Source: JAICNG01 sp035249985 (GTDB lineage Bacteria; Gemmatimonadota; Gemmatimonadetes; Gemmatimonadales; Gemmatimonadaceae). From it: a stretch of DNA of 64,000 nt. Positions 58,921 through 64,000 of the stretch are shown in pieces. The stretch spans positions 1 through 64,000 of the forward strand of contig DATFFP010000014.1 of NCBI GenBank assembly GCA_035249985.1, given 5' to 3'. Both the position numbers and the translations under genes were made by a program. The notes beneath the pieces were generated by a model. That model was not told where the DNA came from. It was given only the letters and a program-made list of their open reading frames with translations, and did no database searches. Numbering within the stretch: the stretch's first letter is position 1; each line of letters begins with the position of its first letter.

Positions 58921-59055
58921 GAGCTAGGAGTTGGGGGTCAGGGGTCAGGAATGGAAAGGCGCGGCAGCGAGCTGCCGCGCTCATCATGAGGGTCGCACGC
59001 GCGAAGCGCGGCGACCCCTTTCCACCCCTGATCCCTGACCACAAGCTCCTAGCTC
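58921..59055. repeat. Word hairpin F, copy 2 (GGGTCAG words)
   Basis: 39-nt arms (58921-58959, 59017-59055), about 80% complementary, sharing the GAGCTAGGAG base and TGGAAAGG apex with words of GGGTCAG. The loop holds two more GC stems (GCGCGGCAGC/GCTGCCGCGC and another). Situated between the permease and the blaI-like promoter. Confidence 0.88.
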
Positions 59056-59087
59056 CCGCCTTCTCACAATCCTTACACACGGCGCTC

Positions 59088-59129
59088 TTGACGAAAATAC
59101 CGGCAATGCTAATTCTCTAGCACAGTGCT
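59088..59129 (+). promoter_or_regulatory. Candidate promoter and BlaI operator
   Basis: TTGACG at 59088-59093 as -35 and a TGCTAAT-like -10 near 59107-59113 (spacing short). Overlapping dyads TGCTA-n6-TAGCA (59107-59122) and AGCAC-A-GTGCT (59119-59129) resemble the imperfect palindromes bound by BlaI/MecI repressors. Suggests autorepression of the BlaI/M56 operon. Confidence 0.4.
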
Positions 59130-59154
59130 GCATTTTCAACATCCAGGAGCAACC

Positions 59155-59544
59155 GTGATAGCTGCCCAGACCCCTCCCCTCTCCCGACGAGAGCGGCAGA
59201 TCATGGACGTCATCTACGCGAGTGGCCGAGCGACGGCCGCCGAGGTGATGGAAGCGCTCCCCGATCCACCCACGTATTCCGCTGTGCGGGCTCTCCTGCG
59301 CGTGTTGCTCGAGAAAGGCCACCTGCGTTTCGAGCACGACGGCCCGCGCTATGTGTACCTGCCCACCGTCCCGCGCAATACCGCGCGGCAGTCGGCGCTG
59401 CGGCAGGTGCTTCGTACGTTCTTCGACGGCTCGGCATCCGAGGCCGTCGCGGCGCTCCTCGACATGTCCGCGTCGAAGATGACCGACGAGGAGCTGGACC
59501 AGCTTCAACGCCTGATCGACCAGGCGAAGGTGGAGGGACGATGA
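59155..59544 (+). CDS. BlaI/MecI/CopY-family transcriptional repressor
   Basis: 129 residues from GTG 59155 (AGGAG 6 nt before). Penicillinase-repressor winged helix: LSRRERQIMDVIYASGRATAAEVMEAL, TYSAVRALLRVLLEKGHLRFE, YVYLPTVPRNTARQSAL and the dimerisation helices (MTDEELDQLQRLID). Represses its own operon until the M56 peptidase responds to envelope stress. The next gene overlaps its stop by 4 nt (ATGA). Confidence 0.95.
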   Translation: MIAAQTPPLSRRERQIMDVIYASGRATAAEVMEALPDPPTYSAVRALLRVLLEKGHLRFEHDGPRYVYLPTVPRNTARQSALRQVLRTFFDGSASEAVAALLDMSASKMTDEELDQLQRLIDQAKVEGR

Positions 59545-61871
59545 GTCAGCTGTGGTCGGATCCCTGGATCGAGGCCATCCTCGCCGCGGCGCTCCGCGGC
59601 GCGCCTCTGCTTCTTCTCGCGGGCGCAGCGGCGATTGGCTGGCGTCGCTCGTCCGCCGCGGCGCGTCACCTCGTGTGGCTGGTGGCGATCGCCTGTGCGC
59701 TCGCGCTCCCGCTCCTCTCGGCGTCGCTCCCGGCATGGCGGGTGGCCGTGCTGCCGCCGGCCAAGGCTGGCGCGCCGGTCACCGAGCAGCAGGTCGTGAC
59801 GCTCCCCGCGGCAACCTCCCCCTCGGTTCTCAGTCTGGCGCCGACCCACACACCACACGACGCCGAAGCGGCGCTGACCGCACGTGCGCTCGAGGAGCCG
59901 GCCGCGCCGCGAGACTGGGGACAGATCGCATTCCTCATCTGGTGCCTCGGCGCCTCGCTCGTCGCCCTGCCCATGGTGCTCGGCCACGTGCGTGTGTGGC
60001 GACTGTCGAAGACCGCGAGGCCAGCGACCGGCGGAGCATGGGGTGCGCTCGCTTCGGTGCTGCCCGCGCAGCTCGGATTGGCCGGTCGCGTTCGCATCAT
60101 GACCAGTGAGCGCGCGACGATGCCGATGGCATTCGGCATCGTGAATCCGACGGTCCTGCTCCCCGCCAATGCCGAGCAGTGGCCCGCCGAGCGGCGTCGT
60201 GACGTCATGCTGCACGAGCTCGCGCACGTGGCGCGTCGTGATTGCCTCACCCAGCTGATCGCGCAGGCCGCCTGCGCCATGTACTGGTTCGATCCGCTGG
60301 TGTGGCTCGCGTCCCGTGCACTTCGCGGCGAGCGCGAGCGCGCCTGTGATGACGCGGTCGTTCGTGCGGGAGCGCGGCCATCCGAGTATGCAACGCATCT
60401 CCTGCAGGTTGCGCGCGACCTACGCGTCCCGAGCACGACGGCCCTCGCGACTGTGTGCATGGCCCGTCGTTCACAGCTGTCAGACCGGCTGCTCGCCATT
60501 CTCGATGAGCGGCGGAACCGCCGCACCGTGACCCGGCGTTTTGCGGTTCCGACGTGGCTGATCGCGCTGCTGATCCTGATCCCGGCGGCGGCATTCGTTC
60601 CGTCACGCGCGCTCGGCACCTTCCCGGTGATCGTCTCCGCGATCGTTCCATCCGAAGGCGTCGTGACGGAGCACAAGGCGGTCGCGCGCGGCCGGGCGGC
60701 CGCCCCCAGGCCGATGCGCGTGTTCACTGCCCACGATCTGCTCGGCGAGCCGACGCAGTGCGACTACACCGGGAAAGGCAACACGAGCATCTCGCGGAAC
60801 AGCGATGATGAGAACGACACGTGGCGCGCCCACATCTCCGCCGGCGACTGCGACCTCACCATCCGCACGATCGGGAAGGTACGCTTCGCGAGCGATCTCT
60901 CCGACGTGCAGAGTGTTCCGCCGAATGGGTCGTTCCTGCTCACGGAGAGCGATGCGCTGACCACGCGCCGTATCGAGATCCGCTCCGATGCCAGCGGGCG
61001 CATGACGCGCAAGTTCACGGTCGATGGCGACGAGCGTCCGTGGGATGACGAAGGGCGCCGTTGGCTGGCCACCGTGCTCGTCGCATTCGAGCGGCGGACC
61101 GCCTTCACGGCCGACACGCGGGTTCCGTCGCTCTTCAGGGAAGGCGGCGTCGATGCAGTCATGAAGGAGATGGCCCTGCTCTCGGGCGATCACGCTCGCC
61201 GCCGCTACTTCGAGGCGTTGTTCAAGGAGACGCCCTCGCTCAGCGAGAGTGATACGCGGCGGGCGCTCGAGCTTGCCGGGAAGATGGATTCCGATTTCGA
61301 GATCGCGCAGACCCTCATCGCGATCGCGAAGACCGGAAAGATCGGCGGCGGCTCGACGGCGTACCTCCAGGCCGTGCGGAACATCGAATCCGATTTCGAG
61401 ACGCGCCGCGTGCTGACGACGTTGGTGAAGTCGGCGGCGATGGATGAGGAAGCGATGGCGCTGTTGCTCAACGTCGCCGACAACATCGAGTCCGACTTCG
61501 AGCTGGCCGAGCTGCTGCTGTCCGTTTCTCCGCGCGGATTGACGTCGAGCAACTCACGCGACGCCTTCTTCAAGGCGGTCGCGACGATCGAGTCGGACTT
61601 CGAGCGCCGGCGCGTGCTGTCGTCGCTGCTGAAGCGCGCCGACAACTCCGACGAAGTGCAGACGCGCCTGCTTCAGTCGGCGTCGCAAATCGAGTCCGAC
61701 TTCGAGCTGGCCTCGTTCCTGGTCTCGTTCGCCAAGAAGTATCCGGACATGAATGCGGCGATGCGCGAGAGCTTCATGAAGGCCGCCGACAGCATCGAGT
61801 CGGAGCACGAGTATGGCCGGGTGATGCAGTCGGTCCGTGGGACCGCGCGGCGGACGAGCGGAATGTTCTGA
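59541..61871 (+). CDS. BlaR1-like M56 metallopeptidase with C-terminal helical repeats
   Basis: 776 residues. Membrane helices about 14-35, 45-60, 135-150 and 335-352; M56 zinc peptidase with HELAHVARRD near residues 225-234 and Glu in GERERACDDAV. Instead of a beta-lactam sensor, residues about 390-530 are a soluble domain and about 575-770 comprise six tandem helical repeats of 33-35 residues. Each repeat begins IESDFE or MDSDFE (the last is IESEHE). Likely an envelope sensor that triggers BlaI cleavage; ligand unknown. Confidence 0.9.
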   Translation: MSQLWSDPWIEAILAAALRGAPLLLLAGAAAIGWRRSSAAARHLVWLVAIACALALPLLSASLPAWRVAVLPPAKAGAPVTEQQVVTLPAATSPSVLSLAPTHTPHDAEAALTARALEEPAAPRDWGQIAFLIWCLGASLVALPMVLGHVRVWRLSKTARPATGGAWGALASVLPAQLGLAGRVRIMTSERATMPMAFGIVNPTVLLPANAEQWPAERRRDVMLHELAHVARRDCLTQLIAQAACAMYWFDPLVWLASRALRGERERACDDAVVRAGARPSEYATHLLQVARDLRVPSTTALATVCMARRSQLSDRLLAILDERRNRRTVTRRFAVPTWLIALLILIPAAAFVPSRALGTFPVIVSAIVPSEGVVTEHKAVARGRAAAPRPMRVFTAHDLLGEPTQCDYTGKGNTSISRNSDDENDTWRAHISAGDCDLTIRTIGKVRFASDLSDVQSVPPNGSFLLTESDALTTRRIEIRSDASGRMTRKFTVDGDERPWDDEGRRWLATVLVAFERRTAFTADTRVPSLFREGGVDAVMKEMALLSGDHARRRYFEALFKETPSLSESDTRRALELAGKMDSDFEIAQTLIAIAKTGKIGGGSTAYLQAVRNIESDFETRRVLTTLVKSAAMDEEAMALLLNVADNIESDFELAELLLSVSPRGLTSSNSRDAFFKAVATIESDFERRRVLSSLLKRADNSDEVQTRLLQSASQIESDFELASFLVSFAKKYPDMNAAMRESFMKAADSIESEHEYGRVMQSVRGTARRTSGMF

Positions 61872-61880
61872 GCGGCGAAC

Positions 61881-61985
61881 AGGCGCTGGAAAAGCGCTGG
61901 AAAAGCGCTGGGGGCGCTGGGACCTTTTCCAGCGCCCTTGGTTTTTCAGCGCTTCCCCAGCGCCCTTAGCGCCTTTCCAGCGCCT
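61881..61985. repeat. Word hairpin E, copy 2 (GGCGCTGGA/AAGCGCTGG words)
   Basis: Arm 1 about 61881-61924, arm 2 about 61925-61985, four to five 9-11-nt words each with length variation. Ends 5 nt before the ATG of the next gene, so its ribosome-binding site is inside the arm. Confidence 0.9.
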
Positions 61986-61990
61986 CAACC

Positions 61991-62461
61991 ATGGCACACA
62001 CCTTCCATCGGCATTCCCGCATGGTCAAGCGGAAACGCATGGGCGCGCCGGAAGCGGCGCTGCGCGGGGCCCTCTCGGGCGCGCTTGCTGGGGCGGCCAT
62101 GCTCGTTGCCGAGCACATCGGGGAGCGGACCGATCTCGCGCGCGGGCCCACGGTTGGACGGCGTTGGGCCTCCCGGCTCGGTCAGGGGCGGTCGAGGCGG
62201 GCGACAGCGGTCGGCTGGGCCACGCACCTCGCATATTCGGCCCTTCTTGGTGCGGCGTACGGCGTGATCAGGAATCGCGGCGAGCTGTCACGCCCCGCGG
62301 AAGGACTCGTCGCGAGCGCGCTCGCCTACGCGGCATGGCTGCCCAACCGCACGCCCGCGCCAAAGCGCGGCCGGCGCCTCAAGAAGCTCGCGGCGCAGCA
62401 GAGTCCCATGCTGTATTCCGGCGCCCTCATGAGCGGCTTCGAGGCCGTCTCGAAGCGCTGA
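61991..62461 (+). CDS. Small membrane protein with Gly/Ala helices
   Basis: 156 residues. Basic start (HRHSRMVKRKRMG), helix about 24-40 (ALRGALSGALAGAAMLVA), helix about 75-92 (GWATHLAYSALLGAAYGVI) and helix about 105-118, with a basic C-terminal third. Pattern resembles DUF1440/YagU-like proteins, but I am not certain. ATG 61991 directly follows a word hairpin. Confidence 0.6.
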   Translation: MAHTFHRHSRMVKRKRMGAPEAALRGALSGALAGAAMLVAEHIGERTDLARGPTVGRRWASRLGQGRSRRATAVGWATHLAYSALLGAAYGVIRNRGELSRPAEGLVASALAYAAWLPNRTPAPKRGRRLKKLAAQQSPMLYSGALMSGFEAVSKR

Positions 62462-62530
62462 CGCGGCTTGCCGTTTTCGCGGTCCTTTGACGAGCTTTCA
62501 CGCCAGACCGCGTCGCCCCGGAGTCGCTCG

Positions 62531-63484
62531 TTGCCCTTGCACCGAACCTCGATCGTCATCGTCGCGTCGTTCGCGCTCGCCTGCGGCGGCGGGCGTCGCT
62601 CGCCATCGGTCGACGCGCCGGCGGGCCCCGAGGCCATCTCGCTTCTCGGAGTACCGCTCCGCGCTATCCGCGACACGGCTGGCGTCATGGCGCGCGCCGA
62701 CGCCGAGCTCGCCGCCGACCCGGACAACGTCACGCGAATCATCAACGCCGGTATCGCCCGCGCCTCGGCGCGCCGATTCAACTCGGCCATCGAGATCTTC
62801 ACGCGTGGCATTGAGAAGTACCCGGATGAGGCACGCCTCTATCGCTTCCGCGGCCACCGGTATCTGTCGCTCCGCCGTTTCGACGACGCGGTGCGCGACC
62901 TCGAGCGCGCCGTTTCCCTCGACTCGACGAACTACGACATCACCTATCAGCTCGCCCTCGCCTACTATCTGACGCGGCGTTATGCCGACGCCGCGGCGGC
63001 GATCGACAGGTGCATGGCGTTCGCCGAGAATCCGAAGTGGCAGGCGGTCGAGGACGCGCGCGTCAATCCGATCTGGTACCGCAGCTGCATGTCGCTCAAG
63101 ACCGACGATGACGGACGCGCCGCGATGCTCGACTGGCAGTACCGCTCACTGCGTCGCGCCGGCAAGCACGCCGACGCGCGGCGCCTGGCGCGCGCGGTGC
63201 GCGAAGGGTGGACGGTCCGCGAGAATGCGCCGTATTACCGCGCGCTGCTGTTCTACCGCGGTATTCGCGACGAGACATCGACGCTCGATTCGCTGTCCGC
63301 GGCGGGCGAGCTGCCGTTCGTCACCGGCGCCTATGGCGTCGCCAACTGGCACTTGATGGAGGGCGACACGACCCGCGCGCGGGCGCTCTTCGAGCGCATC
63401 GTGAGCGGGGATCAGTGGCCGGCGTTCGGCTTCATCGCCGCGGAGGTGGATTTGGCAAGGATGAAGGCGGACACGTCTCGTTAG
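62531..63484 (+). CDS. TPR-repeat lipoprotein
   Basis: 317 residues from TTG 62531 (GGAG upstream), which opens a lipoprotein signal (TSIVIVASFALAC). Tetratricopeptide repeats from about 65: TRIINAGIARASARRFNSAI, ARLYRFRGHRYLSLRRFDDA, YDITYQLALAYYLTRRYADA and later units. Extracytoplasmic protein-interaction scaffold. A TTG 62468 start is possible but lengthens the leader with no signal gain. Confidence 0.78.
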   Translation: MPLHRTSIVIVASFALACGGGRRSPSVDAPAGPEAISLLGVPLRAIRDTAGVMARADAELAADPDNVTRIINAGIARASARRFNSAIEIFTRGIEKYPDEARLYRFRGHRYLSLRRFDDAVRDLERAVSLDSTNYDITYQLALAYYLTRRYADAAAAIDRCMAFAENPKWQAVEDARVNPIWYRSCMSLKTDDDGRAAMLDWQYRSLRRAGKHADARRLARAVREGWTVRENAPYYRALLFYRGIRDETSTLDSLSAAGELPFVTGAYGVANWHLMEGDTTRARALFERIVSGDQWPAFGFIAAEVDLARMKADTSR

Positions 63485-63559
63485 GGCGGTGCGGCGTACT
63501 ACACGCGCGCCGCGAGGGACGCCCGCGAGACACCCAAACGACCGTCCCCCGCGACCGAA

Positions 63560-64000
63560 TTAGTCGAATGTCGCGTCGACGACGCGCTCTCCTCGCTCTT
63601 TGCCAACCAGCGGTCGCAGGGTGCTCTTGGCGTGCTGAGGATCGTTCGAGGCATGATCTCGCAGCTCCGCCAGATTGGTGTTGTGCAATGGCACATCGAG
63701 TTGCGCGCGCGCGATTTCCTTGTGCGCCGCTCCATTTCCGAAGTCCTCGATCACGTGCACTACTACTTCGCCTTTCGGGCTGAACACCGGAGCCGACGAC
63801 GGGGCGATCGGGAGATCCCTGAAGGCGCCGTCAATCACGGCGAGAACTGAGGCAGGGTCGTTCGTCTTCCTGACGGACAGGAGGTGCCGTCGAGCCCCGT
63901 CGAAATCTCCGTCCTTCAGGAGACGACGCATCCTTTCCCCGTCGTTCGGATTGCTGAATTCAGTGTCGAGCTCGATCCGAAATATCCAGCGAGCTGGCTT
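63560..64000 (-). CDS. Partial gene of unknown function running off the right edge
   Basis: The frame ends at 63560 and is open to the last base of the window, so the N-terminus is outside. The visible 146 residues begin KPARWIFRIELDTEFSN and include RRLLKDGDFDGARRHLLSVRK, VFSPKGEVVVHVIEDFGN and LHNTNLAELRDHASNDPQH. No family recognised. The 75-nt gap to the TPR gene shows nothing else. A complete gene starting at ATG 63931 is less likely because coding continues upstream. Confidence 0.55.
   Translation of the reverse strand, partial: KPARWIFRIELDTEFSNPNDGERMRRLLKDGDFDGARRHLLSVRKTNDPASVLAVIDGAFRDLPIAPSSAPVFSPKGEVVVHVIEDFGNGAAHKEIARAQLDVPLHNTNLAELRDHASNDPQHAKSTLRPLVGKERGERVVDATFD

Overview
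This is a high-GC (roughly two thirds by eye), gene-dense chromosomal window from a Gram-negative bacterium. It contains many lipoprotein and Sec signal peptides, TonB-plug-like proteins, DUF2807 and PKD lipoproteins, a BlaI/M56 pair, a SARP-TolB-TPR regulator, a Pkn-type kinase and a duplicated FtsX/MacB permease of the kind abundant in Acidobacteria and Gemmatimonadota. Taken together this looks most like a soil Gemmatimonadota member. That is an inference from gene style; no rRNA or universal marker is present. I saw no tRNA, rRNA, CRISPR array, transposase, integrase or phage gene.

Layout. 1-10 kb: small secreted and membrane proteins, an SRPBCC protein, two tandem DUF1801 proteins with Lys-rich tails, a GIN-domain protein, a nitrilase-family amidase and a LytS/LytTR two-component pair. 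10-24 kb: a beta-lactamase-fold protein fused to two NTF2-like domains, an amidohydrolase, a SpoIID/LytB lipoprotein, a LmbE-like deacetylase, a class A penicillin-binding protein, an S33-like hydrolase whose nucleophile is missing, and glutamine-dependent NAD synthetase. 24-44 kb: two small HNH proteins, a HIT protein, a fused E1 alpha-beta 2-oxoacid dehydrogenase coupled to an N-formylglutamate-amidohydrolase-like lipoprotein, two barrel-less plug proteins (one with a TonB C-terminal domain), the SARP-TolB-TPR regulator, an amidohydrolase operon, an HtpX protease, two thioredoxin-like ferredoxins and a YagE/RMD1 protein. 44-64 kb: sulfurtransferase plus OsmC, MscS, rhomboid, a three-gene operon covering the whole phosphorylated serine pathway, a MacA-ATPase-permease export operon, and BlaI/M56.

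The most distinctive feature is not a gene. At least 19 loci, about one per 3.4 kb, carry a long hairpin whose arms are built from short tandem words of 7-9 nt. The word differs between loci (CTGWATT, GGGTCCTCA, GAGGAAC, GGCGCTGGA, GGGTCAG, CACAGAGG, ATTGCGG, and GATCGAGGT-like words), while the architecture (word array, spacer, reverse-complement word array) stays the same. They often abut stop codons. One lies in a divergent promoter region, one spans two convergent stop codons, and three sit inside the 5' coding end of exported proteins, between the start codon and the hydrophobic signal-peptide core. They resemble the short tandemly repeated repetitive (STRR) heptamers of cyanobacteria folded into inverted repeats. 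A separate longer composite palindrome occurs twice (near 1.6 and 54.2 kb).

Start codons were chosen from Shine-Dalgarno sites, signal-peptide fit and overlaps with neighbours. Doubtful ones are flagged in the entries.
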